Shown: positions 1 through 12,800 of the stretch, piece after piece
How the letters are laid out: every line of letters starts with the position of its first letter
How positions within the stretch are numbered: position 1 is the first letter of the stretch
Source: Rutidosis leptorrhynchoides
Taxonomy: Eukaryota > Streptophyta > Magnoliopsida > Asterales > Asteraceae
NCBI RefSeq assembly: GCF_046630445.1
Contig: NC_092338.1
Coordinates: 338,543,001-338,607,000, forward strand
Reading direction: 5' to 3'
DNA: 64,000 nucleotides
Notes under the pieces: generated by a model
Told to the model about the DNA's origin: nothing
Database searches by the model: none
Seen by the model: only the letters and a program-made list of their open reading frames with translations
Position numbers and translations under genes: made by a program

Positions 1-822
1 TTAGGTGAGTATATAGTCCCTTTTGAACTTTAAATATTTTGGGCTAAGAATACATGCGCTGTTTTTATAAATGTTTTACGTTATGGACACAAGTAACTGA
101 AAAATATATTCTACGTTGAGTTGTACCACTGGCATACTTCCCTGTAGCTTGGTAACTAATATTTACAGCGGTATTGTAAACGCGAATCCTGTTGATAGAT
201 CTATCGGGCCTGACAACCCCAACCGGACTGGACGACCAGTATTCAACGGTTGCACAGTACTTCGTTTTGTGACTACACCTTGGTACGGTGTAGTAAGATT
301 TCATATTAAAGGGAATATGCGACGTGATTAAATGTTAAGTATGGTTACCAAGTGCTCAACCACTTAGAATATTTTTATCGAAATGTTAATATATGAAATC
401 TTGTGGTCCATGGATTGTTATAACGCTGCTAGCATCAAACCTATATATCTCACCAACTTTATGTTGACTTTTTAAAGCATGTTATTCTCAGGTACGAATT
501 AAGACTTCCGCTGTGCATTAGCTCATATAAAGAATACTAGATGGGACCATTTAAGTCATGTTACAAGAACGTTGCATTCGAGTCATTGAAGATCATTAAA
601 GGCATTTATTAAGTAAATGACAGAATAGGTCATTCGGATATCGAGAAATGTTAGACGAGTTTAATAATGTTTGATGTAAAGATAGATTGCCTTTTAAGAA
701 TAAATGCAACGTTTGTAAAATGTATCATATAGAGGTCTAGTACCTCGCGATGTTATCAACTGTTGTAATTCGTTTGTAATCAATATGGACACTGTCCGGA
801 TGATTAGTTTCGGATCCTTTCA
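1..822 (+). mobile_element. E1 5' LTR, 3' portion (chromovirus-like, non-autonomous element)
   Basis: The block is repeated at 6813-7059 plus 18096-18675, the 3' LTR of the same element, which was later split by E2. The two copies look identical wherever compared. The LTR ends in TTTCA at 822 and is followed after two bases by a tRNA-Met primer site. Its start lies left of the window; the 3' copy shows a full length of about 3.18 kb. It contains a TTCTCAGGTA segment near 485 and an ATATAGAGGTC...ACCTCGC hairpin at 728-749, both shared with other LTR families here. Confidence 0.9.
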
Positions 823-824
823 GT

Positions 825-836
825 TGGTATCAGAGC
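825..836 (+). promoter_or_regulatory. E1 primer binding site (initiator tRNA-Met)
   Basis: TGGTATCAGAGC lies two bases after the LTR end. It is the standard initiator tRNA-Met primer site of plant LTR elements. The leader after it (to about 940) closely matches the leaders of E2 (15237-15324, minus) and E5 (46985-47080, minus), including CATTAGTGTGTCTAAC. Confidence 0.9.
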
Positions 837-1232
837 GTTGGTCTTAGCGAACCAGGCCTTGCATTAGTGTGTCTAACAGGTAGTTGTTAGGATACATTAG
901 TGAGTCTGGACTTTGACCATATCTACCTGCTAGAAAGTTTTGCTTATCATTTCTAGTCAGAAACCATCTGCTTATCATCCTTAGGAAATTACCTGCTTAT
1001 CATTCTTATGTCTAGACGCGTTTTCCTACATTTATTGTATAATAATGTATAGACGAATTATTATCTTAGCATATCTGTTACTGTGAACTTTGATTGACAT
1101 CTTTCAAAGATTCCTCCTTAATTTATGGGATTTTGGTATTATATATACATATGTAAATTATGTATTGAAGAATACCAAATCTAAATTCTACAATCTATTT
1201 CATACCAAAAATTCTTTCCCTGATCATACAAG

Positions 1233-1793
1233 ATGGATCCCTCAACCAGTTCGAATTTCTCGGATTCCGACAGCTATGCCGATATGGATTTCCACATGAG
1301 CTCCGAAATCAGCGTGACCGGAATGGATCAACCAATTAGCCATCATCTTTTTTGGATAAATTGGGGATGGGTTCGTAATCTACTTAACCATTGGAGACAA
1401 GAAGAAGGTGATCCCTTTCATCCATCACATTGCCCTCTTGGCAATGAACCTGAAGCACTTACCGGCGAACCTGTTCGAAACACCATTTTCTCTCTCATTT
1501 CCAGAGTATCTCGTCATGATTATATACTACACCAAATTCTAGATCTTATCTATCCGCTCGTCCGAACCGATAATCACCCCGGTGTAATTGAAGAAGTCAA
1601 CGAGCTTCGCGCTCGGGTAGTGGCTTTGGAGAATATGGTGTAAAGGTTACAAACACCAGCAGTAGCACCAGCAGCATAACCAGTACCACCATCAACAACA
1701 TCAACAGTACCATTACCACCACCAACAACAACCGCATCGCAAACCTCAACTTCACAATCTGTCCCACGAGCATCGACGTCATACGCCATGTAG
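1233..1793 (+). pseudogene. E1 leader-proximal ORF, broken by two stops
   Basis: An ATG at 1233 opens 136 codons to a TAA at 1641. The same frame then continues as a Pro/Thr/Ala-rich tail (runs of CCA, ACA, GCA codons), with a second TAA at 1677, to a TAG at 1791. I read this as one ancestral ORF of about 186 codons with two nonsense changes; the first could be CAA to TAA. The N-terminus is Ser/Asp-rich and the part before the first stop ends in a short heptad-like segment. I do not recognise the family. It sits where gag would begin, but it has no visible gag core or zinc knuckle. No pol follows. Confidence 0.5.
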
Positions 1794-2960
1794 ATACCAA
1801 GGAATACCACAACGATGAAGTATTGACTCATAACTTCATTAGGGAAACATTCTACGACGATTACGTAATTTCTAAAGTTTTGAAATTATCTATCCTAACC
1901 TTAACCATAAATCAAATGAGTTTAATTTAATACTAACTCATTAAATCTATATTACATCTGAAGAAATATACACATATATATTTCCATAAAGACTGTAATA
2001 AAATTCTTTTGTAAAAAATATTAATTGTGAAATTTTTTTTAACGGGTAGGTAATACCCGAGAGATATATATATTCACAATTAATATGTTACATTCTTCGA
2101 ATCTGATTCAGCAAATCATCCATTATACTCCCTACTTTCACAACAATATACATTCTTTTATAGAAATCAAAACAACCATACTCATTCAAAATCTAATTAC
2201 ATATTCTGATTTTGAAATCTCAGAATTCGATTCAAGATATAATCGAAATCATCACTCTTAGATTTCTACATCTTTCAAAACTATACTTTGACTTCAAAAC
2301 TGTCCTAGAACCTCATTTCTATTCATGGATCTCACAAAAATATTTGTATCATTCAAAATCTTAGAACATCATATGTATATTAACAATTACAATATGTGTT
2401 CAAACACTTTGAAATTCTTAAAGACATGCGAGATGATGATCCAACCACACATTACCCACTGTCATGCACCTGAAAAGCTCTCGAAACCAAAGTTATAGTT
2501 TAACACGTATCCGTGTTAGATCCTTTGATATTTATTACCAAATATAATTTTTCAATCTCTTTTCAAAATAGACAGTTTTGTCATAGCTTCAACAAATTAC
2601 CTTCATTTGTTTATACGAATAAACCTTATTATAACAATTACCCCTTCATCATTGTTACCGGGGAACCTTTCATATCTCGCCACATTAGCAGTAAACTTAT
2701 CAACAACTTCATTAACCTTCGACTTAAGCCTCTCCGAAAAGACACTATACTTATTCATTAAAACCCCATCATGTACTCACCTACATCCTGTAACAATAAT
2801 TGTCACACCAACTACTGGAAATTAGCAATCAGTATTTTGAATTTTGCGACAATTTTACGTCAAAAGTTATATGTATACATATAACGTCTATCTCCTAGAC
2901 TTACATACTTCGAATGTGAATTTTCTGAAAAACATCCCAAACTATGAACTTGTTCTCCGA
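1794..2960. other. E1 internal noncoding stretch
   Basis: AT-rich sequence with only short chance ORFs. A motif AACGGGTAGGTAATACCCGAGAG near 2041 resembles the polypurine-tract neighbourhood of this family and could be an internal duplicate. I see no gene. Confidence 0.5.
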
Positions 2961-3170
2961 AATTGGAAAAATGCTGATGAAGCAGCAAAAACTGTAAACG
3001 ACTTTAACAGTCAAAAGTTTGATGATAAAGAATAGTATGGTGGTAAAGCTGAGAAAAAGAGAAGGTTTGAAACTGGAAAACGGATTGAGCAGACCATGAA
3101 GGAGGCTGTGGACAAATCACAAAGACTAAACCTGCCTTCAAATGATCCAAATGATTCAGTGTCTACTGAA
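2961..3170 (+). pseudogene. Captured poly(A)-binding protein fragment (RRM2 end and linker)
   Basis: One frame reads through NADEAAKTVNDFNSQKFDDKE, a TAG at 3033, then YGGKAEKKRRFE and EQTMKEAVDKSQRLNL. This follows the order of plant poly(A)-binding proteins, where the end of RRM2 contains FDDKEWYVGKAQKKSE and is followed by a linker with (E)Q(T/S)MKEA(V/A)DK. The TAG falls where the conserved Trp (TGG) is expected. No flanking RRM is recognisable, so this looks like a host coding fragment carried inside a non-autonomous retrotransposon. The family match is from memory of the protein and was not searched. Confidence 0.65.
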
Positions 3171-4435
3171 ATCGTTAGCAAATACCTTACTTCTTATTCT
3201 AAACCTTCACAGACAAATCTTCTTCATCATCCATCTATGTTAAGAATTCTAAGATATCATCGTATCTTTTATTATAAATATCTTCGATATTCCTGAAGAT
3301 ATTTTCACAACTATTCTTATCCGAAATCTTCTATCTATTCGCAATATCTGCATTACAACATAAAACGAAACCGTGTTAGTTTCTAAATTCTGAAGAAAAA
3401 AAAATTCGAATTTAAAATAGGAATGTTTTTGAAGTAGTGTTGGGAACTGAAGCATGAGTTAGTATAATATAATGACACTTGATCAATGTGATTATATTAC
3501 AGTAAGTCATACTGAGTTTCTAATGGAACGTGATGATTCACAGAACATACCGTCATCATGTACTATTTACACGACTCTTACATTCTACCCAATTTCCAAA
3601 CATATTAAGAACATATCATCTTGATAGCTCTATATTTTCGGATATTCTGATAATTTGCCAAATCAAGATCGTGCCATTATGATTTTCTTCTTGGAACATT
3701 AACTATGTTCATCCAAAAATTCATATCTACAAATTCTGGACCATTATCCGCTTGACTTAAGGTCGGGAAGAGAAAACGAAAGCATGAAGCTTCTAAATAT
3801 AATGGAGAATATAAAGCCCGATAACAACCCCAAAATTACAAACCTTGTATATCAATGCGTATAGCAATATAAAGACACGGGAGAATGAAAAACACAATAA
3901 CCCCAAGGTAATGGTAGAAGAAAATGACTTCCTCCGGTGGTAGATGAAAAAGAAGAATGACAGATATGAAAGTTAAGAGTATATCAAGAATCAATACTGG
4001 ATGAAGCATATTAACGAATGCTTTAAAGTATGAATTGGGGAGAAAGACTAGAAGGTGTGAGCTATGGAAATAAAGAAACGAAGGGGGTGGATTTATAGTA
4101 AAATATCAGACAGAGAAATCGAGACAGATTATCGCATTTAATCAAATAAGATCCTGATTTTCTTAATTGCCGAAGAACCAAATCTTATTGCAAAGATTTT
4201 CTTTAAATTCCATGAATTCTGGAAATCAATCCTAATCACGTCATCGGTTAAAACAATTTCATAATCACTCATTTCATTCTTTTGTGATAGTTTCACTCGT
4301 GCGTATCACATGATCGAATCGTTTTATCCATATCTTTCAATAATGATAAAACTCCGTTATTACCTCATATTCGTCATAAAAACATTCCTATTGTTATTTA
4401 TGACAACCTCTACCAAATTTCGGGGACGAAATTTA
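3171..4435. other. E1 internal noncoding stretch before the 3' LTR
   Basis: No recognisable coding sequence. It continues without a break into the TTTCGGGGACGAAATTTATT segment that usually precedes the polypurine tract in this family. Confidence 0.5.
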
Positions 4436-4451
4436 TTTAACGGGTGGGTAC
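4436..4451 (+). promoter_or_regulatory. E1 polypurine tract
   Basis: AACGGGTGGGTAC lies directly before the TGTAACGACCCG LTR start. It matches the E2 tract (AACGGGGAGGTAA) in position and sequence. Confidence 0.75.
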
Positions 4452-7059
4452 TGTAACGACCCGGAAATTTCCGACCAAATTTAAACTCTAATCTCTATAT
4501 GTTTCCGACACGATAAGCAAAATCTGTAATGTTGAGTCTAGAAAGTTTAAAATCTATATTTGGATAACTAGTTACCCTGTTGACCAAGCCTGACGATTCA
4601 CGAACATTATGTGTATGTATGATATATATTTATTAACTGATAATGTTAACGAGGTATTAGATATATAATTTTTGATTTCAATACAAGGTTACTATATTTA
4701 TCGGCAAGAGTAAAAGATAATATATTTTTACCACATGTCAAGGTGTAATTATAAGTTTAATATAGTTATCTGTTATTATTTTAGAAATTATAAAATATGA
4801 TTTAAATGTCACGTCTTCTTTAAAAAGGAATATAATTTTTATAAATATATGAAACAACGTTTGTCAAATTATTATCAAACCATTTTAATAAGAATAGAGA
4901 TTTTTTTAACGTTATCTTAAAAGTTGGAATTTTTCTAGAAACCTTTTGACAAATTGTAAATGATAACGGTCCGTGATTTTAATAAAAATAAATATTTAAA
5001 TAAAGCGTGTTTATTAAATATATATTTACGTATTTTACAAAATAATTAAATATAGTCTTTAACTAAATATAAAACGTTTTGTATTTAAAAATACTTAGTT
5101 AATCAACGAACACATTTTTCGATATAATAGAATTCGATTATAAAATATTTTTATGGATTTCCAATGATATAAAAATAAAAATAATGATAAAATAAAGATT
5201 TTAAATGAGCACCAAAAGACTACAACATTTCATCACATGATTGTAAGTTAAAACGTTGGAAATCACTAAACCTGCGCACTTGCACGAGAAAAATCATAAC
5301 TAATTCATTCGGACTCGAAAAAGGGTGATCTTGGTGTCCAAACGACCGTAACTCAAAAATCTACAACTTTCGTGACTATACCTTACACGAATCGTGTACC
5401 CATCTACACGAATCGTGTAATGTTTTGCCGACATAAAGTGGTTAGGTGACGAAAATTTCTTTAAAAGGCCTTTTAGGTGCCAGATTTATTTCATTTCGTC
5501 GCACACACACACCTATACATTTATATTACTCCGTAGTATTATTACTTATAATTATTATTATTATTATTAATTTTAAAAATTAATTAATCTTATTATTATT
5601 AATAATAAGATTAAGATCAAGATTAATAATGTTAATTTTACGATTAGGAGTGCTATTAATGTTAAAAATACCCAAAATATTATGACGGGACTCTGCCCAA
5701 GTGTTCCAAAACTGGTTTTATGAATGGGATAGAATTAAGGAGATTATGGGTTATAGCTATGGAGGTTCTGGGTAATGATCAGAGGTTTTGCTCATGAGAC
5801 AAACTAGTGTTTGTCATCTTCGTTGCGTTTAAATAATATCCTGCAATATTGAATCTCAATATTAATACGTGAGCACTCTAAACTTGACTTTTATTTACTT
5901 TTAGTGTATCTCTGACTAGTGCTCGAGAAATTAGGATCGTGCATGTTATTTTATTTATTTTTGACAAAATATGTTTTAGGATAGAATCTGAGTAAGATAC
6001 TCCTGCAGTTAAGATAAGCTATATGAATAATATGTTTTTTTGGAAAGGTGGCGAAAAACTATAAACTTTTCATTTAGATGTCGAATGGATTCGACGGATG
6101 GATTTGAAGTTATAGTCAATTGAACTTTTGTACAAATTATCAAAAATGAATATTTTAACATTACGTCGATGTTATAAATTTCTATTATTATTGATATTAT
6201 GGGAAAACTAATATTTTTATTAACAACTATAAAATTATTATTTTAATTGTTATTGTTATTAAAACTATTAAATATCATTTTACTAAAAATATTATTTTTA
6301 CGATTATTATGATTGTTGTTATTAATATTTCAAAGAAAATAATATTTTTATCAAAACTATAAAGTTATTATTTTATTGTAATTAAAAATATTATTGATAC
6401 TAAAACTATAAAATTATTATCATCAATAATATTAATATTAAAATTATTATTTAAAAATATTGTTTAAAAGTAAAAAGTATCTTTATATCAAAATTTGGTA
6501 TAATTTTAAGATATTATAAAAAGAATTATATTATTATTTACCTTAATAAGTATTGTAAAAATATTTGAGGATATAAAACAGTGATATATAGTTATATTTA
6601 GAATTTTTGGAAATCTTTTTGAGTCAAACGAATTTTTATTAACTTTTACATATTGGTCTCGAGCATTAGGATTGTGGAACACTGTAAATTGACTTTATTT
6701 TGTTAATTAGTTATTAACCAATATATAAATATATAATTAATTAGGTTCGTGAATCGAAGGCCAACCTTATAAGTGTTCAACGGTGTTATATGTATTTTTG
6801 CTACAAAATACATTAGGTGAGTATATAGTCCCTTTTGAACTTTAAATATTTTGGGCTAAGAATACATGCGCTGTTTTTATAAATGTTTTACGTTATGGAC
6901 ACAAGTAACTGAAAAATATATTCTACGTTGAGTTGTACCACTGGCATACTTCCCTGTAGCTTGGTAACTAATATTTACAGCGGTATTGTAAACGCGAATC
7001 CTGTTGATAGATCTATCGGGCCTGACAACCCCAACCGGACTGGACGACCAGTATTCAAC
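4452..7059 (+). mobile_element. E1 3' LTR, first part (interrupted by E2)
   Basis: Starts TGTAACGACCCGG and runs to the E2 insertion point. It continues at 18096-18675, giving about 3.18 kb in total. The last 247 bp repeat window positions 1-247. Much of 4620-6700 is AT-rich with runs of ATTATTATT and no coding capacity. Confidence 0.88.
7055..7059. repeat. Target-site duplication of E2, left copy (TCAAC)
   Basis: TCAAC at 7055-7059 is repeated at 18096-18100, directly flanking the TG...CA ends of E2. The E1 LTR has one copy at the equivalent site (243-247). Confidence 0.95.
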
Positions 7060-9828
7060 TGTCATAACCCGTCCTTAACCATAAGAACGCGTTGGATAAC
7101 GTATGATTTCATTGCGAGGTATTGACCTCTATATGAGACATTTTTGAAAGAAAACTGCATATATTATACATTACAAACCATAATCATTATTTTTGTTACA
7201 AGCTTAAGACAATAAAAAGAAGATTAACGTTTAGCGATAATCTTCGACTTACAAACTTTACAAATGATGACAACAACACGGTTTCTAGCATATTTTACAA
7301 TACAACATCTCGGATATGCAGTTTTATTTTTGACACAAACATGCGTACGCAAGATCCTGGTTAGATCCAACATGATGCAGCGGAAGCTTTAGAAATCACC
7401 TGAGAATAGACATGTTTTAAAAAGGTCAACATAAAGTTGGTGAGATATAGGTTTAATGCCGGCAGCAATATATATATAGACCACAAGATTTCGTATATAA
7501 ACAATTTAATAAAAGTATTCTAAGTGTTGAGCACTTGATAACCATACTTAACATTTAATCAACGTCGCATATTCCCTTTATTATGAAATCTTACTACACC
7601 GTACCAAGTGTAGTCACCGAAACGAAGTACTGTGCAACCGTTGAATACTGGTCGTCCAGTCCGGTTGGGGTTGTCAGGCCCGATAGATCTATCAACAGGA
7701 TTCACGTTTACAATACCTCATGTAAATAGTAGTTACCAAGTTACAGGGAAGTATGCCAGTGGTACAACTCAACGTAGAATATATATTTTTAATCACTTGT
7801 GTCCATAACGTAAATCATAAAATGCATGTATTCTCATCCCGAAATATTTAGAGTTTAAAAGTGGGACTATATACTCACTCTTGTCTTGATGATATAAATA
7901 ATTTGACTCGGTCTTCCGGTTGATATCACGAACCTATCCATATATAATATATCAATATGTTTTCATTTTTTTAAACAAACGTTATAAATATATACTTGTT
8001 ATACTTTTAATACTTTGAATAATTCCTTAGTCCGTAGTTAGCAGTTCGTTGTTAGTAATTCAATTTTAATGGTTCATTTTTAGATGTTTAATATACCCGC
8101 AATGAAATAAATAAAACCCCCAACGAAATAAATAAAACCCCATCGTATATGTATTGGTCGAGATTAATCTTGACCCATGGTACCGGTGTTGTCAAATGAC
8201 GTGTTGCGTACATAAAGTACCGGTGTTGTCAAATGACGTGTTGCGTACAATCATGGGATCTTATGATTAATCTTCTCGTGTTGTTTACGGGTGATCCTGA
8301 ACCATATAAAATTGAATTATAAGTACATATATATAAAATATCATGTTATCTTAGAAATATGTGATTTATATCATTTTTTTCCAATTGATCCCGTAGTTGA
8401 AATGATCTAGGATAACCAATTTTGTTTCGGTCATAGTTTCTTCGTTACAAATCCGTTTTCGTTGATTCAAATTGCCATCTTCTTGGATCGAGTTCTTCTT
8501 TAAGACTATGAACTGTAAATACCTTGGTTTGTATTCAAAATCATACGGCATAAGTGAAACATTAGTGAAACATATGAAGTTAAACATTTTTGTTACAACA
8601 AAATCATTTAATGACCATTTTTCTAAAAATACTTATACTTTGAAAAACCAAGTTTTACCTTGTTAAATTAGTATATACATAAGTTATATTACAGGTCTTG
8701 AAGTATTTTAAAAGTTAAGTTAGAAGGATCTATTTAGTTTGCAAACAAGTTTGAAAACATTCAAACTATGTTCTTGTTGTTAAACTTTTGTACCACAAAA
8801 TAAGATAGCTATATATATATGAATCGAATAAGGTTATGAACATAGATTCTACCTCAAGTTCCTTGGATAAGTTTGCTGTAAAAGAGAAGTAAGAAGCTAG
8901 AATCAAAAGGGTGATAGAAGTGGATGAAAGATTGGTAGTAAGTTGGTGTTCTTGGAGGGTTTTCTTGAAGTGTTTTTGTATGGTTTTCTTATGGTGTTTT
9001 AGTATGGTTTTTGAAGCTAGATCTTTATGGAACTTTGCTGGATTGTTATGGAGTTTAGAGAGTAAGAAAGAGTGTGTGTTTTTAGTTAAGAGATTGAAGT
9101 AAAAATGAATCAAAAATGATGATACATATATACTCCTAAAAATGTGATCTTTAAGGATAACATGACAAAATTTTAGTTTGTATTTTTGTAATTAGTCTTG
9201 CAATGATTCAAAAGTAATTACCTTATACATAAGGCATGAATAAGGGCTGGTTAGGTGGTGATTTGATGTGTATATACCAATAGTAAATACGTATAGAAGC
9301 TTGGTATGATACGAGTACAAATACTCTAGGTATACGTATAGAAATTTTGTGAAAAATGGAATGAGGATTCAAATATAGCTATCTTTTGTGAATACACTTA
9401 TATGATTTTATGTATTTAAGTTCTTAAAAGTGATTAAATACATTACTTATACAATATATGTATAAACATTATATGTCTTAAGTATTTATGTCAAATAACG
9501 TTACGTATAGTTGTCGTTTTGAAAACTTAAGTTAGTAGTTTCAAAATACACATATAACTTGTTGTTATTAATATAAAATGAGGTATTAAAACATTCCTTA
9601 ATCATGTTAAATATGTATATATACATATATATACACAAACGTATAATTATCATATATTGTATGGTTCGTGATATCATCGGTCAAACTAGACGGTCAAACG
9701 TTGTGTAAAACTCTTTTCGGAAATATCAGTCTCGACAATTTGGATTGCTTATCATGTTGGCAAGGTTTAAATTATGTAAATATTAATCTTATAAGTATAG
9801 AATGATCGAAAAAGTGCGGGTCGTTACA
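7060..9828 (-). repeat. E2 3' LTR
   Basis: Starts TGTCATAACCCG and ends GGGTCGTTACA as read on the plus strand. The same sequence recurs at 15327-18095 with a constant offset of 8,267. Within it, 7560-7830 is strongly similar in reverse complement to the E1 LTR, showing that E1 and E2 are relatives. The shared hairpin GCGAGGTATTGACCTC lies near 7115. Confidence 0.95.
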
Positions 9829-9841
9829 TTACCTCCCCGTT
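9829..9841 (-). promoter_or_regulatory. E2 polypurine tract
   Basis: On the minus strand this reads AACGGGGAGGTAA, immediately before the 3' LTR start TGTAACGACCCGC. It follows the family-typical TTTCGGGACGAAATTTATTT. Confidence 0.8.
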
Positions 9842-9875
9842 AAATAAATTTCGTCCCGAAATTTTAAAATTGTAC

Positions 9876-12800
9876 CTATTTTGCGTCATCGAGAAACAAA
9901 TGCGGATACTTTCGTTTCATCTGATCCTCTCGTTCCCAAGTAAACTCGGGACCTCTTCTAGCATTCCAACGAACCTTAACAATCGGTATATTACTCTGTT
10001 TGAGCTGTTTAACTTCACGGTCCATGATTTCGATTGGTTCTTCGACGAATTGTAGTTTCTCGTCGACATGAATTTCTTCAAGAGGAATGGTGAGGTCTTC
10101 CTTTGCAAGACACTTCTTCAGGTTTGAGACGTGAAAGGTATTATGTACTCCAGCGAGTTGTTGCGGTAACTCGAGTCGATAAGCTACCGGTCCAATGCGT
10201 TCGATGATCTTGAACGGGCCTACGTACCTTGGGTTCAGTTTACCCCTTTTGCCGAAACGTATTACACCTTTCCAAGGTGACACCTTTAGCATAACCATGT
10301 CCCCGACCTGAAACTCTAATGGTTTCCTTCGAACATCAGCGTAGCTCTTTTGGCGACTACGGGCTGTTTTCAATCTCTCCTTGATTTGCACTATCTTCTC
10401 AGTCGTTTCATGTATGATCTCGGGACCAGTTAAATGTCGATCTCCTACTTCATTCCAACAGATAGGAGATCTACACTTCCTTCCGTACAATGCTTCGAAT
10501 GGCGCAGCTCCAATGCTCGCATGATAACTATTATTATAAGAGAATTCTGCTAACGGTAGGTATTTATCCCATCCGTTTCCAAAATCGATCACACATGCCC
10601 TGAGCATGTCTTCGAGAGTCTGAATCGTTCTTTCACTCTGTCCATCGGTTTGTGGATGATATGCGGTACTCATATCCAACCGAGTTCCTAGTGCCTCCTG
10701 TAGTGATTGCCAAAACTTTGAGGTAAATCTACTATCACGATCGGATATAATGGAAATAGGTATTCCATGCCTTGAAACTATTTCCTTTATATATAATCGT
10801 AATAATTTCTCCATTCTATCTGTTTCCTTTATAGGCAAGAAATGTGCAGATTTGGTAAGACGATCAACAATTACCCAAATGGTGTCGTATCCCCAGGCAG
10901 TCTTTGGTAACTTCGTGATGAAATCCATGGTAATACCGTCCCATTTCCATTCTGGAATTTCTGGTTGTTGAAGTAACCCTGACGGCTTCTGGTGTTCTGC
11001 TTTGACTTTGGAACAAGTTAAACATTCCCCAACATATGTTGCAACGTCTGTCTTCAAATCAGGCCACCAATAATGCGTCTTAAGATCTTGGTACATCTTT
11101 CCAACTCCAGGATGTATCGAATATCTTGTCTTATGTGCCTCGTTCAATATCAACTTCCTTAATCCACCCAACTTCGGTACCCAAATACGATTTGCAAAAT
11201 ATCGAATTCCATCTTCCCGCATAACGAGTTGCTTCTCATACTTCTTCATTATTTCATTTCCTATATTTTCTTTAGTAAGTGCTTCTCGTTGAACTTCTTT
11301 GATTTGTGAGTTGAGATTCATGCGAATTTTTATGTTCATCGCTCGTACTCGAATTGGTTCTCGTTCCTTTCTGCTTAGAGCATCGGCCACCACGTTCGCC
11401 TTCCCGGGATGATAACGAATTTCACAATCATAGTCGTTTATCAGCTCGACCCACCTACGTTGCCTCATGTTCAGCTGTTTTTGATCGAAAATATGTTGAA
11501 GGCTTTTATGATCAGTAAACACAGTGCATTTAACCCCATACAAGTAGTGTCTCCATATCTTCAATGCAAACACGACTGCTCCCAGTTCTAGATCATGCGT
11601 CGTATAATTCCGCTCGTGAATCTTTAATTGTCGGGATGCGTATGCAATAACTTTCTTCCGTTGCATAAGAACACAACCAAAACCTTGTCGCGAAGCGTCA
11701 CAATATATTTCAAAATCATCGTTCCCTTCTGGTAACGATAAAATAGGCGCCGTAGTTAACTTCTTCTTCAGTATTTGAAATGCGTTCTCCTGCTCCGAAG
11801 TCCATTCGTATTTCTTCCCTTTTTGCGTTAACGCTGTCAACGGCTTAGCTATTCGGGAAAAATCTTGAATAAACCTTCTATAATAACCGGCTAAACCCAA
11901 AAATTGGCGTATCTGCGTTGGTGTCTTAGGAGTCTCCCATTTTTCAATGGCTTCAGTTTTTGCTGGATCAACCTGAATTCCTTTGCTATTAACAACGTGA
12001 CCAAGAAATTGCACTTCTTTCAACCAAAAAGCACACTTAGAAAATTTAGCATATAGCTGTTCTTTTCTCAACAACTCCAGTATCAACCTTAAATGCTCTT
12101 CATGCTCTTGCTCACTCTTGGAATAGATAAGAATATCATCAATGAAAACGATAACAAACTTATCTAAATACGGACTACAAACTCGATTCATGAGGTCCAT
12201 GAATACAGCTGGCGCATTCGTCAATCCAAACGGCATAACCAAAAATTCGTAATGACCATAACGTGTCCGAAAAGCAGTTTTCGGAATGTCCTCTTCTTTA
12301 ACGCGTAGTTGATGATAGCCCGATCTTAAGTCGATTTTCGAATAAACACATGATCCTTGCAATTGATCAAATAAGTCATCAATTCTCGGTAGTGGATACC
12401 GATTCTTGATAGTTAACTTATTTAATTCACGATAATCTATACACATTCGGAAAGATCCGTCTTTCTTCTTGACAAACAAAATTGGAGCTCCCCACGGTGA
12501 TGTACTTGGTCGTATGAATCCACGGTCCAATAATTCTTTTAACTGACTTTGAAGTTCTTTTAATTCGGACGGTGCAAGTCTATATGGCGCACGAGCCACT
12601 GGTGCAGCTCCTGGTACTAAATCTATTTGAAATTCTACCGATCTAAATGGAGGTAATCCCGGTAATTCTTCCGGAAAAACTTCAGGAAAATCTCTTGCCA
12701 CAGGCACGTCGTTGATGCACTTTTCTTTCTTTTCGACTTTATTAACATGTGCTAAAATAGCGTAACATCCCTTTTCTAAACACTTCTTGGCTTTCAAACA

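Noticed and set aside
116..331. Small ORFs at 65-331 and their copies at 6877-7125
   Set aside because: They are chance frames in E1 LTR DNA; the second copy exists only because the LTR is duplicated.
8366..9113. Several 60-115-codon ORFs in the E2 LTR, repeated identically at 16633-17380
   Set aside because: They lie in LTR DNA on both strands, overlap each other and are identical only because the LTRs are identical; no protein motif is visible.
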